A DNA stretch of 59,937 nucleotides, taken from IMG/VR virus record IMGVR_UViG_3300035663_001321, positions 1 through 59,937 of that record. One strand, written 5' to 3'. Positions 40,428 through 48,483 of this stretch are shown here, piece after piece. The DNA is from a virus. The notes under the pieces were generated by a model that did not search any database, was not told the DNA's origin, and saw only the letters and a program-made list of their open reading frames with translations. A program made the translations under genes and the position numbers. The stretch's first letter is position 1; every line of letters begins with the position of its first letter.

Positions 40428-40608
40428 TGGTGATATTATTTCAGAATTCCATTTTGGAGATTATAATATTCCGAATGAGTTTATTGAAAAGTTCGCCGAG
40501 TTGATTGTTAGAGAATGTGCTAACATAGCATTTGAGGAATGGCAACATAACGGTGGTAGTGCTTCGGGCGAATCTGCTATATTAAAATATTTTGGAGTTG
40601 AAGAATGA
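40393..40608 (+). CDS. MNERI-family small protein, copy 1
   Basis: 71 aa. Begins MNERIRELAEQAGD, has EKFAELIVRECA in the middle and ends KYFGVEE. This family is common in phages and has two more copies at 40766 and 41654. Function unknown. Confidence 0.65.
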   Translation: MNERIRELAEQAGDIISEFHFGDYNIPNEFIEKFAELIVRECANIAFEEWQHNGGSASGESAILKYFGVEE

Positions 40609-40769
40609 GAAAATTCACTGAAGTATTGGAAGAGTATTTGGACGAGCGTGAACGTCAGAGTAATGATTATTATGATAATCGCTATATTAAATCAAAAATG
40701 GAGGGTTGGTATCGTATGAATGACTTGGCAAAAGAATTGGACGAAATGGTTCAAGGAATTAAAGAATGA
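40605..40769 (+). CDS. small charged protein
   Basis: 54 aa. MRKFTEVLEEYLDERERQSN and a YYDNRYIKSKMEG segment match a small family found in other phages. It overlaps copies 1 and 2 of the MNERI family by 4 bases each (ATGA), so the three are translated as a chain. Confidence 0.6.
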   Translation: MRKFTEVLEEYLDERERQSNDYYDNRYIKSKMEGWYRMNDLAKELDEMVQGIKE

Positions 40770-40800
40770 ACGAACGAATTCGAGAACTTGCTGAACAGGC
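40766..40800 (+). repeat. 35-base direct repeat, copy B
   Basis: Identical to 40393-40427. Confidence 0.9.
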
Positions 40801-41122
40801 ATCACATCAAAGTCCCGATGGGTATCCCGTGACCATTCCATATAGTAAAGACTTTGCAGAAAAGTTCGCCGAGTTGATTGTACGGGAATGTGCTGAAATT
40901 TCAGAACAAAGTCAATGGAGTGAAGCCAAGGGAGAATATTATGAAGGCTTTAATGAGGCTATGATTTATGTTTCCAATAAGATTAAAGAACATTTCGGAG
41001 TTGAAGAATCTCTTGGTTGGGTATGTTCTAAGTGTGGCACTGATCGCACCAAGGCTGTTTGCCCACTAGGTAACAGTGCCGCAATTGATGGTCGATGCCC
41101 TATGGTATTGACTACCAAATAA
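40766..41122 (+). CDS. MNERI-family protein, copy 2, with zinc-like C terminus
   Basis: 118 aa. It shares MNERIRELAEQA, EKFAELIVRECAE and EHFGVEE with its paralogues, then continues with CSKCGTDRTKAVCPLG, a CxxC...C segment that may bind zinc. The extra domain is absent from copies 1 and 3. Confidence 0.65.
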   Translation: MNERIRELAEQASHQSPDGYPVTIPYSKDFAEKFAELIVRECAEISEQSQWSEAKGEYYEGFNEAMIYVSNKIKEHFGVEESLGWVCSKCGTDRTKAVCPLGNSAAIDGRCPMVLTTK

Positions 41123-41135
41123 CTAAGGAACAATT

Positions 41136-41339
41136 ATGAGTTGTAAAATAATTACAGCAGAAATTAAGATGGGCGAAGATCGCTATACTATTGTGCATGG
41201 CAAGACTATTGAAGAAGTTATTGACAAAATTCATGAATATCATACGTTCTCGGAGTTTTTAAAACAGCATTTTACCAAGAAGGGTACATTATCAAAAGAA
41301 CTTAAATCAGGTTGGTATCTTAAAAACGCAGCTAAGTAA
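41136..41339 (+). CDS. small hypothetical protein
   Basis: 67 aa, alpha/beta, basic C terminus. AAGGAAC precedes the ATG. No family recognised. Its stop TAA is directly followed by CCCTACAGGTTGACA of the next promoter. Confidence 0.6.
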   Translation: MSCKIITAEIKMGEDRYTIVHGKTIEEVIDKIHEYHTFSEFLKQHFTKKGTLSKELKSGWYLKNAAK

Positions 41340-41348
41340 CCCTACAGG

Positions 41349-41377
41349 TTGACAGGGTATTCGAACGGTAGTATACT
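41349..41377 (+). promoter_or_regulatory. CCCTACAGG-type promoter, copy 1
   Basis: TTGACA (41349-41354), 17 bases, TATACT (41372-41377). It is preceded by AACCCTACAGG, shared with the next two promoters. Confidence 0.85.
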
Positions 41378-41407
41378 ATGGTTATAGTGAACAACAAGGA
41401 GCAGACG

Positions 41408-41599
41408 ATGAGCATTTTCAAGAAGATCAAAGAGTTTTTCAATGAACCAGATCAAATGGAGTTGATTGAAGAGCGATTCTACAAGAAGTTGGAAGACATG
41501 AAGGCTCACCCTGAAAAGTATCAACACATTCTGAACAAGAACTCTGCCCAATCTAAGATTCCTCCAGTGTCTCTGTTTTGTTTTAACCCTACAGGTTGA
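41408..41599 (+). CDS. small charged protein
   Basis: 63 aa from ATG 41408 after AAGGAG; the frame is open to 41378 but that lies at the -10 element. Charged and helical start MSIFKKIKEFFNEPD. The end FCFNPTG is encoded by the CCCTACAGG promoter repeat itself, so the gene appears to run into the promoter and to use the TGA in TTGACG as stop. Confidence 0.55.
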   Translation: MSIFKKIKEFFNEPDQMELIEERFYKKLEDMKAHPEKYQHILNKNSAQSKIPPVSLFCFNPTG

Positions 41600-41624
41600 C
41601 GGGTCTTTGGACTAGTGCTATACT
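41596..41624 (+). promoter_or_regulatory. CCCTACAGG-type promoter, copy 2
   Basis: TTGACG (41596-41601), 17 bases, TATACT (41619-41624). Confidence 0.82.
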
Positions 41625-41653
41625 GTGCTTACAGTAAACAAAAGGAGCAGCAA

Positions 41654-41860
41654 ATGAACGAACGAATTAAAGAACTATTAACTCAATCTGGTCTACAGCC
41701 ATACTACGATGCTCAACAAGGGCAGATTGAAAAGTTTGCCGAGTTGATTGTTAGGGAATGTATTGTAGATTTTTACAGAAATTGCCTAGACACCTCCAGC
41801 AACGAAGATATTACAGTCCAAGTTGATAGATATGTAAAAGAACATTTCGGAGTTGAATAA
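41654..41860 (+). CDS. MNERI-family small protein, copy 3
   Basis: 68 aa from ATG 41654 after AAGGAG. MNERIKELLTQSG, EKFAELIVREC and KEHFGVE match copies 1 and 2; it is the most diverged of the three. Confidence 0.65.
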   Translation: MNERIKELLTQSGLQPYYDAQQGQIEKFAELIVRECIVDFYRNCLDTSSNEDITVQVDRYVKEHFGVE

Positions 41861-41869
41861 CCCTACAGG

Positions 41870-41898
41870 TTGACAGGTCTTTTGAACTCTGTTATACT
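41870..41898 (+). promoter_or_regulatory. CCCTACAGG-type promoter, copy 3
   Basis: TTGACA (41870-41875), 17 bases, TATACT (41893-41898). Confidence 0.85.
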
Positions 41899-41929
41899 AT
41901 GTTCTGTAGTGATTGATAAGGAACTTGAG

Positions 41930-42109
41930 ATGAAATTTGTTAAATGCTATGCTTGTGATGGTCGCCATGATATAAACTTCATCAAAATTCTTGAAACCAA
42001 AGAAATTAAATATAGTGGTACCTCAGTTAAATTTAAATGCCCTGATGACAACAGTGAGCAAATAAACAACTCATTTGTCTTTGAGGTTAAAGAACCAAAA
42101 ACTGCTTGA
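41930..42109 (+). CDS. small cysteine-containing protein
   Basis: 59 aa from ATG 41930; upstream in-frame starts precede the transcript start. MKFVKCYACDGRHD and KFKCPDDNSEQ give three cysteines and a His, possibly a zinc site. Stops at the TGA of the next -35 hexamer. Confidence 0.55.
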   Translation: MKFVKCYACDGRHDINFIKILETKEIKYSGTSVKFKCPDDNSEQINNSFVFEVKEPKTA

Positions 42110-42134
42110 CAACATATCCTAATTTTGCTATACT
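42106..42134 (+). promoter_or_regulatory. sigma70-type promoter with ATATCCTAATT spacer box
   Basis: TTGACA (42106-42111), 17 bases, TATACT (42129-42134). Confidence 0.88.
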
Positions 42135-42164
42135 TGTTTCTGTTAGATAACTAGTGAGGAATAT

Positions 42165-42491
42165 ATGAACGACACTCAAATTCATGATGTAATTAACAGT
42201 GCTTTCCAAGCTGCTCGCACCGCTACTAAGGAATATCTTGCCACACATGGTGATGCGGATGCATGTGGGTTTGCATGGGTAAGTATTCGCCCTGCTACAA
42301 AAAAAGTAGCAAAAATTCTTAAAAATTATGGTGCTGACACATCATTTGAAGGTGGGTTGAAATTGTGGAACCCAAGTTATTCCCCTGTGCAATCAATTTC
42401 TGCAAAGGAAGAAGGTGCGTACGCATTTGTTAATGTGATGCGTGAAGCGTTCCCTGATGTTACTTTTACTGTTGGTAGTCGGATGGATTAA
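42165..42491 (+). CDS. conserved phage protein
   Basis: 108 aa. DACGFAWVSIRPATKKVAKI, FEGGLKLWNPSYSPVQSIS and AKEEGAYAFVNVM form the signature of a small protein family found in many large phages; function unknown. Confidence 0.65.
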   Translation: MNDTQIHDVINSAFQAARTATKEYLATHGDADACGFAWVSIRPATKKVAKILKNYGADTSFEGGLKLWNPSYSPVQSISAKEEGAYAFVNVMREAFPDVTFTVGSRMD

Positions 42492-42502
42492 AGGAGATGA
42501 CA

Positions 42503-42724
42503 ATGTATACTGAATTAACTGTACAATATACTCGCCATGGTGGTGCTTATGATCGTGGTAACGCAGATGCATACTATGGTCGTGTATTTGACCCACATTA
42601 CTTCATTGGTGCAACATATAGCACTGAACGTGTAGTTGCCCTACAAGGTACACCTGAGTATGATGCATACAAACGTGGGTTTGAGGAGTGCACAGATTTT
42701 AAAGATTGGGGTGGAGATGAATAG
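42503..42724 (+). CDS. conserved phage protein
   Basis: 73 aa from ATG 42503 (AAGGAG six bases upstream; a nearer ATG at 42497 is too close). The block GGAYDRGNADAYYGRVFDPH is typical of another small phage family. Function unknown. Confidence 0.6.
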   Translation: MYTELTVQYTRHGGAYDRGNADAYYGRVFDPHYFIGATYSTERVVALQGTPEYDAYKRGFEECTDFKDWGGDE

Positions 42725-42926
42725 ACGTTTACTTAAAATAGCCACTGAACATAAGATTTTACCTCATGATTATATCGTAGGATCAGATCTACCATTAGAA
42801 AATACAATTGAAAAAATTGGATTGGCAGTGGCAAATGATTGCATGCTTAATGCTTGGTGGACTGAAGGATACAAAGATCCTGAAAAAACCATATCTAACA
42901 AACTTAAACAATTATACAATTTATGA
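42717..42926 (+). CDS. small hypothetical protein
   Basis: 69 aa from ATG 42717, overlapping the previous gene by 8 bases. Helical. No family recognised. Confidence 0.55.
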   Translation: MNRRLLKIATEHKILPHDYIVGSDLPLENTIEKIGLAVANDCMLNAWWTEGYKDPEKTISNKLKQLYNL

Positions 42927-43135
42927 ACGAAGAAATGATAGAAAAGATAACATTAAATTATACTGACTTACAAAAATTGATGGATACACTAAAAGAGTTT
43001 GAAGTCAACCATTTTAGTATTATCAAAACAGGTGGTAGTGGTATTGGGTATGAAGTAGACTTAGAATTTCATCAACAATTTAAAGGTAGAATGGCAACAA
43101 TTCGTATCCCAATTACAACAACTGATGAGTGGTAA
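42923..43135 (+). CDS. small hypothetical protein
   Basis: 70 aa, overlapping the previous gene by 4 bases. One helix then a beta-rich end (GRMATIRIPITTTDEW). Confidence 0.55.
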   Translation: MNEEMIEKITLNYTDLQKLMDTLKEFEVNHFSIIKTGGSGIGYEVDLEFHQQFKGRMATIRIPITTTDEW

Positions 43136-43143
43136 AAAACTGC

Positions 43144-43172
43144 TTGACAGTATATCCACATTGTGGCATAAT
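43144..43172 (+). promoter_or_regulatory. sigma70-type promoter with ATATCC spacer box
   Basis: TTGACA (43144-43149), 17 bases, CATAAT (43167-43172). Confidence 0.82.
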
Positions 43173-43211
43173 TATTTCTGTAGTGATTGATAACCAACTA
43201 GGAGATGCCAA

Positions 43212-43604
43212 ATGGCTTACGTTTCCCAAGAAAAGAAGCAAAACCTCGCAGTTGCCATCAAAACCGTTCTTAAGAAATACGGTGTAAAAGCCACGTTAGG
43301 TGTGCATTATCACAGCACGTTAGTTCTTAATATTAAGTCTAGTAAGATTGACTTTCTAGGTAACTTTAACGAAACATGCAAGCAAAGTCTAAAAGCTGAC
43401 CGTGATTACCTTGACGTAAACCCTTATTGGTTCCAAGAACACTTTAGCGGTGTTGCAAAAGAGTTTCTTACTGAAGTAACACAAGCGATGTACGGTCCTG
43501 ATTACTACGATGAAAGCGATGCCCAAATTGATTACTTCAATTGCTCGCACTATATTCGGGTAAATATCGGTAAGTGGAACAAACCCTATGTTCTAGAGCA
43601 GTAA
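43212..43604 (+). CDS. conserved phage protein
   Basis: 130 aa. AIKTVLKKYGVKATLGVHYH and YDESDAQIDYFNCSHYIRVN recall a small protein family present in many large phages. Function unknown. TAGGAG precedes the ATG. Confidence 0.65.
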   Translation: MAYVSQEKKQNLAVAIKTVLKKYGVKATLGVHYHSTLVLNIKSSKIDFLGNFNETCKQSLKADRDYLDVNPYWFQEHFSGVAKEFLTEVTQAMYGPDYYDESDAQIDYFNCSHYIRVNIGKWNKPYVLEQ

Positions 43605-43624
43605 ATACAAATTTTAACCACCAT

Positions 43625-43639
43625 GGGGCGTAATGCCCC
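43625..43639 (+). terminator. short GC hairpin
   Basis: GGGGC / GCCCC with a five-base loop, followed by TATAATTTTAT. A weak terminator between 43604 and the next small gene. Confidence 0.5.
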
Positions 43640-43659
43640 TATAATTTTATGAGGATATT

Positions 43660-43875
43660 ATGGAAGAAAATACAACATCAAATGCATTGCCACCTTTTGT
43701 TAGCAGATTTATTCGTGATGAAGAAGGTAAGTTAAATATTGATCCTGAGTGCAAAATTCTAGCTGAGAAACATTATTGGAAAGATCGCCCTGCTTATAGT
43801 AAAGATGATCGTAGGGTGATGATTGGTCGCTATGATGAAAACGGTAATTTAATCCCATTTAAAAATACACGATAA
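43660..43875 (+). CDS. small hypothetical protein
   Basis: 71 aa, charged, soluble. TGAGGA precedes the ATG. No family recognised. Confidence 0.55.
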   Translation: MEENTTSNALPPFVSRFIRDEEGKLNIDPECKILAEKHYWKDRPAYSKDDRRVMIGRYDENGNLIPFKNTR

Positions 43876-43877
43876 TC

Positions 43878-44228
43878 ATGGCAGGATATAATTTAATCCA
43901 AGAAATACGTAGGCTTGAAGAAGATTGTGAGCGTCTTGGTCTAATGATGTGTCACGCACAGCATTTTTATAATGAATTTGGTGATGTAGTTGCAGTAAAA
44001 CCAAAAGATGATGAAGCATTACCTTTGTATTCACGTGATGCTGAAGTTTTTATTGGAACCATAAAAGATTTACAAATGTGGTTACGTGGTATAGAATGGG
44101 CACGTGGTTATGATGGTATGATATTTGGTAAAAACCATGATAAAAACCGCACAAATAAAGAAGAAAAGTATCGTGCAGGTCAAACATTTAAACGATTAGT
44201 AGAAGGAAAAGAAAGTGATAAACCTTGA
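43878..44228 (+). CDS. hypothetical protein
   Basis: 116 aa. The first half is helical (LIQEIRRLEEDCERLGLMMC); LQMWLRGIEWARGYDGMIFG is the most distinctive segment. It starts 2 bases after the previous stop and overlaps the next gene by 14. Confidence 0.6.
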   Translation: MAGYNLIQEIRRLEEDCERLGLMMCHAQHFYNEFGDVVAVKPKDDEALPLYSRDAEVFIGTIKDLQMWLRGIEWARGYDGMIFGKNHDKNRTNKEEKYRAGQTFKRLVEGKESDKP

Positions 44229-44730
44229 AGATTACATGAAAGCAATTAATTACAGAATATCTGAGGGTACAGAATACCTTTGGAAATGTTTTGGTGACAA
44301 CCCATTTACCCTATCATATTGGGATAATGATCATGATGGAGTAAGTGCTGATATTACTTTTGACACACAAACACAAGAGGTATATTACGCCACTGTACAT
44401 GATTACGCAAAAAGACGGTCATATCGTTTGATCAATCCTGATTACGTTGAAGCATATCGTCAAGAATGTAAAGATAAAAATGTAGTTGAGAATAATGCTT
44501 ATGATGAAGTTAATTATGTTACGTTAGAAACTGATGAGGACTTTATTGAAAAACTTACTGCTATTGTAAATAAACAACCATACAATACCAAAGTGCAAGT
44601 ACCACTTGAATTAGATAAAGAAGAAATGTATAATCTAATGAGTTTAGCCCATGAGCGTGACATAACGCTAAACCAACTAGTGGAAAACATGTTATGGGAA
44701 GCTATCAACAACCACAAAACTAAGGTGTAA
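44215..44730 (+). CDS. hypothetical protein with ribbon-helix-helix-like C terminus
   Basis: 171 aa from GTG 44215 (ATG 44236 also possible). The end VQVPLELDKEEMYNLMSLAH plus ERDITLNQLVENMLWEAINN resembles a ribbon-helix-helix DNA-binding domain like Arc or CopG. It may be a small repressor. It ends 2 bases before the ligase start. Confidence 0.55.
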   Translation: MINLEDYMKAINYRISEGTEYLWKCFGDNPFTLSYWDNDHDGVSADITFDTQTQEVYYATVHDYAKRRSYRLINPDYVEAYRQECKDKNVVENNAYDEVNYVTLETDEDFIEKLTAIVNKQPYNTKVQVPLELDKEEMYNLMSLAHERDITLNQLVENMLWEAINNHKTKV

Positions 44731-44732
44731 TT

Positions 44733-46076
44733 ATGCTTGAATCATGGATCTATAAGCTGAACGAGAGTAATAGTCGGTTACATAAAGAATCAGTTATACA
44801 AGAAGTTTTAAATTTAGCTACGCTAGGTGATGAAAATTGTAAACACTTTCTTAAATTTGTATACTTTGCTTATGATCCATTTACCACTTTTGGTGTAAAA
44901 GCTGTAGAACCAACTGTTGGTATTATCAATGCTGAAAACCCATGGCAAGACTTTAGCTCATTGTTAATAGAATTAGCTTTACGTACTTTAACAGGTAATG
45001 CTGCACATGATGCTATTGAAGCTATGAGCGTAAGATTTAATAGCCCAACATGGAATGATTTCTGTATCAATGTGATTGGCAAAGATTTACGTTGTGGTAT
45101 ATCTGATAAAACTATCAACAAGATTTGTAAAAATACTGAATACGAAATACCGATTTTTTCTTGCCAACTTGCCACTGATAGCGAAGGTCGCCCTGAAATG
45201 GTGGGTGTTAAACGTCTTGAACCTAAACTAGATGGTGTACGAGTATTAATGGTTGTTATACCACCCTCTGACTATGATGATAAAATTGTCGTAACATGCT
45301 ACAGTCGTAATGGTAAAGTATTCAATAATTTTACACACATTGAAGAAGAAGTAAAAAATAATTTTGTCCGTATGATTCGCCTAGCATCATCAAGTAATTT
45401 AAATACAGGATTTGTGCTTGATGGTGAAGTAATGGGTGAATCATTTCAAGACTTAATGCGACAAGCACGTAGAAAAGACAATGCTGATGCTAGCGATAGT
45501 GTGTTCCATGTATTTGATATTCTTCCGCTAGCAGATTTTAGGCGTGGATATTGGAACGCACAATTAAGCAAACGAATTAAGATCTTAGAAGATATGCGTC
45601 CTGCCCTAGAAAATATGCCACATGTCAAATTGTTGCCACATATTGTCGTTGATTTAGACATTGCTGAGGGTAAGGATCAACTAGAGCGTTATGCCAACGA
45701 TTGTGTTGCACAAGGGTTTGAGGGCATTATGATTAAAAGTGTAGATGCTCCATATGAGTGCAAACGTAATAAATTTTGGTTAAAATGGAAACCAACCATT
45801 TCAGTAGATTTAGAGATTGTTGGGGTAGAAGCAGGTACAGGACGTAATAAAAATCGATTAGGCGCATTAATTTGCGAAGGTGAAGATCATGGAAAGCACA
45901 TTGTGGTTAACGTTGGTAGTGGGTTTAGTGATGTTGATCGTGATGATTATTGGGTAAACCGTAATGTGATTGTTGGTCGCACTGTAGAAATTCTTGCTGA
46001 TGCAGTAACGCAAAATCAGGATGGTACACATTCATTGAGATTTCCAAGGTTTCTACGATTTAGGGATGATAAATGA
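44733..46076 (+). CDS. ATP-dependent DNA ligase (T4 gp30-like)
   Basis: 447 aa. The adenylation motif is EPKLDGVRVLM with the active Lys near residue 164. GFVLDGEVMG, FHVFDIL, FEGIMIKS and WLKWKP are nucleotidyltransferase motifs III, IIIa, IV and V. An N-terminal helical domain of about 150 residues matches T4 ligase. It seals nicks in replication and repair. It overlaps the next gene by 4 bases. Confidence 0.93.
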   Translation: MLESWIYKLNESNSRLHKESVIQEVLNLATLGDENCKHFLKFVYFAYDPFTTFGVKAVEPTVGIINAENPWQDFSSLLIELALRTLTGNAAHDAIEAMSVRFNSPTWNDFCINVIGKDLRCGISDKTINKICKNTEYEIPIFSCQLATDSEGRPEMVGVKRLEPKLDGVRVLMVVIPPSDYDDKIVVTCYSRNGKVFNNFTHIEEEVKNNFVRMIRLASSSNLNTGFVLDGEVMGESFQDLMRQARRKDNADASDSVFHVFDILPLADFRRGYWNAQLSKRIKILEDMRPALENMPHVKLLPHIVVDLDIAEGKDQLERYANDCVAQGFEGIMIKSVDAPYECKRNKFWLKWKPTISVDLEIVGVEAGTGRNKNRLGALICEGEDHGKHIVVNVGSGFSDVDRDDYWVNRNVIVGRTVEILADAVTQNQDGTHSLRFPRFLRFRDDK

Positions 46077-46321
46077 TTGTCAATGTTTTTAATATTGATG
46101 AACCATGGGTGTTTAATTGGTTTACGTCATTATGTAAAGCACATGAATATAAGTTCATTGTTAAATTAACATTAAAAGATTCATTAGCTATTAAAGTAAG
46201 TGATCGTTTAAATGAGTTATCCAAAATTACTAACTATAACTTTTATTTAAGTAATGAAAGTGATATTATGGTAGACATACCTGACGAGGAAATTACGTAC
46301 ATTAAATTGAAATATTCATAA
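46073..46321 (+). CDS. small hypothetical protein
   Basis: 82 aa, overlapping the ligase by 4 bases. Mixed alpha/beta; no family recognised. Confidence 0.55.
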   Translation: MIVNVFNIDEPWVFNWFTSLCKAHEYKFIVKLTLKDSLAIKVSDRLNELSKITNYNFYLSNESDIMVDIPDEEITYIKLKYS

Positions 46322-46330
46322 AGGAAAAAT

Positions 46331-47524
46331 ATGGTTACTTTAGTTAAACATGAATGGCATAGTGTTGATAGTCAATTTGCCGTTGAGCTTGATATAGACT
46401 TGTTACAAGAAATTTATCCTGATAAGGATGAAGATGAACTACAATCAATTCTTGATGCGGTAGAAGATGGCTCATATGATATTGATGAGCTTATTGAACA
46501 TGCTTGGGATAATGATGTTGAAATTATGTGGGAACGCCAATATGATGATTGGTATAGTGACCGCAAAGGTGGTTATGAAATTACATATGAATTAGGTGAT
46601 GAAAATAGTTGGCATAGTGAACCTGAACCTCCTTCACCTACACATAAATGCACCAAATGTCGTTGGAAAGGTAGCAAATACGAAACTAAAACTGAATTTT
46701 ATAATGAAGATGGATCTATTCACACTGATGATGAACTAGAATTTCATCACACAGGTGATGTATGCCCAATGTGCGATAGTGCGTTAGAACTTACCCCTGA
46801 AGGTGTTGAGCAAGAAGCCAAAATGCAAAAACTGTACCAAGAACTTGATGATATTGAGTTGGATGATGATACTGAAGCTGAATCAGAATATCAACGTATA
46901 CATCCCGCAGGTGAATATATTATCCGTATTTTTGGTCGTACCACTGAAGTTGGTGTTGGAAGAATTACTAAAGAACAATACGAACATTGGAGCATGGATG
47001 AACATGAATTAGACTTAGGTGCTGCTATTAATGAAGAATATGATTTCGATGAAAATGAAACTCCTGAAGCTGCACGTTTTACTAGTAGTGGATACTATGA
47101 ATTCAATGATGTAGCAGACTTTTATGGGATTGAAGAAGATTGTACGGTAGAAATTATTAATAGCGATGGTGAAACTATCTTTGAAGGTGAATTCTCTGAA
47201 ATTTTTAATATCGGACATGGTGAAGAAGATTCAAGGGAAGAATGTTGTGAAGAAGTTGATGAATTGTATGCACATTCATACGGATCAGGTTACTTTCTTA
47301 TGTACAAACAAGGTGGTAAAGGTGGGTCATATCAACATACATTAGTTGTTAATGAAGATTTAGACTTAGCTAAATTTAAAATTACCACGGTAGATGTTGA
47401 TGGTACTAGTCATATTAAAGGTATTTTTTATGACAATGAACAGCTTGATGATGAAGGTATTGATGAGGAGTACAATAATTGGAGAGGACAGTGGGCAGAT
47501 TATTCTGTACATGAGGTAAAATAA
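46331..47524 (+). CDS. acidic protein with zinc ribbon
   Basis: 397 aa, strongly acidic (runs such as DELEDD-type in the middle). The pair CTKCRWKG (about 109-116) and CPMCDSAL (about 146-153) forms a zinc ribbon. About 180-397 is an acidic alpha/beta region with no catalytic motif seen. AAGGAAA precedes the ATG. Its stop shares a base with the TctC start (TAATG). Confidence 0.55.
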   Translation: MVTLVKHEWHSVDSQFAVELDIDLLQEIYPDKDEDELQSILDAVEDGSYDIDELIEHAWDNDVEIMWERQYDDWYSDRKGGYEITYELGDENSWHSEPEPPSPTHKCTKCRWKGSKYETKTEFYNEDGSIHTDDELEFHHTGDVCPMCDSALELTPEGVEQEAKMQKLYQELDDIELDDDTEAESEYQRIHPAGEYIIRIFGRTTEVGVGRITKEQYEHWSMDEHELDLGAAINEEYDFDENETPEAARFTSSGYYEFNDVADFYGIEEDCTVEIINSDGETIFEGEFSEIFNIGHGEEDSREECCEEVDELYAHSYGSGYFLMYKQGGKGGSYQHTLVVNEDLDLAKFKITTVDVDGTSHIKGIFYDNEQLDDEGIDEEYNNWRGQWADYSVHEVK

Positions 47525-48483
47525 TGTTTAAAAAATTTGTAATTGGTTTGTCTTTGGTTTTAAGTAGTATAACGTTTGCACAGGATAAATGGGTTCCATC
47601 ATATACAGTAACGATGTTAAACCCATTTCCTGCAGGTGGGGTAACTGACCAACAACTACGATATATTGCAACAAAATTATCTGAACGTTGGAAACAACCT
47701 GTCATTGTGCAAAATAGGTTAGGTGCTGCGGGAACATTAGCTGCAGCATCACTGACCACTGCTAAGCCTGATGGACATACACTAGCTATTTTGACGGTGA
47801 ATAGTTGGCGATATCCACACTATAATGAACTGTCATGGCACCCAATACGTGATTTTAAGTATGTGGTTGGTATGAATGCTTATACGTTGGGTATTATTGT
47901 TCGTGCTGATAGTCCATGGAAATCATTAGATGATTTGATTGCTGCGGGTAAAGCTGAACCTAATAAGTATAACTATGCTACCGTAGGAGTTGGGGGTGGT
48001 GGTCAACTTATGATGATAGAAATTGATAATACCACTAATGCTAAATTTACTAACGTGCCTTATAAAGGTGGCACTGAATTTAACCAAGCATTACTAGCAG
48101 GTGAGGTACAATTTGTGGCTGATGCATCTAATTGGGCACCATTTGTTGATAGTGGACAATTTAGGGCATTAGCGATGGCAACAGAAAAACGTGTTGCAAA
48201 GTATCCTAATGTGCCTACGTTAACTGAAAAAGGTATTAAAGTAATTGGTCAAAGTCCATATGGATTAGTTGCGCCAAAAGGTACACCTGATCATGTTGCA
48301 CAAGCTATACATGATGCGGTTACTGATATTTTAAAAGAACCTGAAATGCAGGAATTGATGAAAAAGTTTGTATTAGTTCCATGGACTAAAACACCACAAG
48401 AATTTGAAGCATATGCTGCACAATATTTTCGTGATGTTAGACCATTATTAATCAAGGCAGGGTTAGTTAAAGATGCAAAATAA
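47524..48483 (+). CDS. tctC: TctC/Bug-type periplasmic solute-binding protein
   Basis: 319 aa, normal length. A signal peptide ends near SSITFAQ. The TctC fold motifs are visible: MLNPFPAGGVTDQQLRYIAT, IVQNRLGAAGTLAAASL, KPDGHTLAIL, YATVGVGGGGQLMMIEID, VPYKGGTEFNQALLAGEV, and GLVAPKGTPDHV. These receptors capture carboxylates for tripartite tricarboxylate transporters and are greatly expanded in Burkholderiales. The phage carries only the receptor, so it would have to feed host TctAB. It is coupled to the gene before (TAATG) and after (11-base overlap). Confidence 0.92.
   Translation: MFKKFVIGLSLVLSSITFAQDKWVPSYTVTMLNPFPAGGVTDQQLRYIATKLSERWKQPVIVQNRLGAAGTLAAASLTTAKPDGHTLAILTVNSWRYPHYNELSWHPIRDFKYVVGMNAYTLGIIVRADSPWKSLDDLIAAGKAEPNKYNYATVGVGGGGQLMMIEIDNTTNAKFTNVPYKGGTEFNQALLAGEVQFVADASNWAPFVDSGQFRALAMATEKRVAKYPNVPTLTEKGIKVIGQSPYGLVAPKGTPDHVAQAIHDAVTDILKEPEMQELMKKFVLVPWTKTPQEFEAYAAQYFRDVRPLLIKAGLVKDAK

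Noticed and set aside
41340-41900. CRISPR-like array from three spaced repeats
   Set aside because: Repeats are promoters about 250 bases apart with genes between them; no regular 30-40 base spacers.
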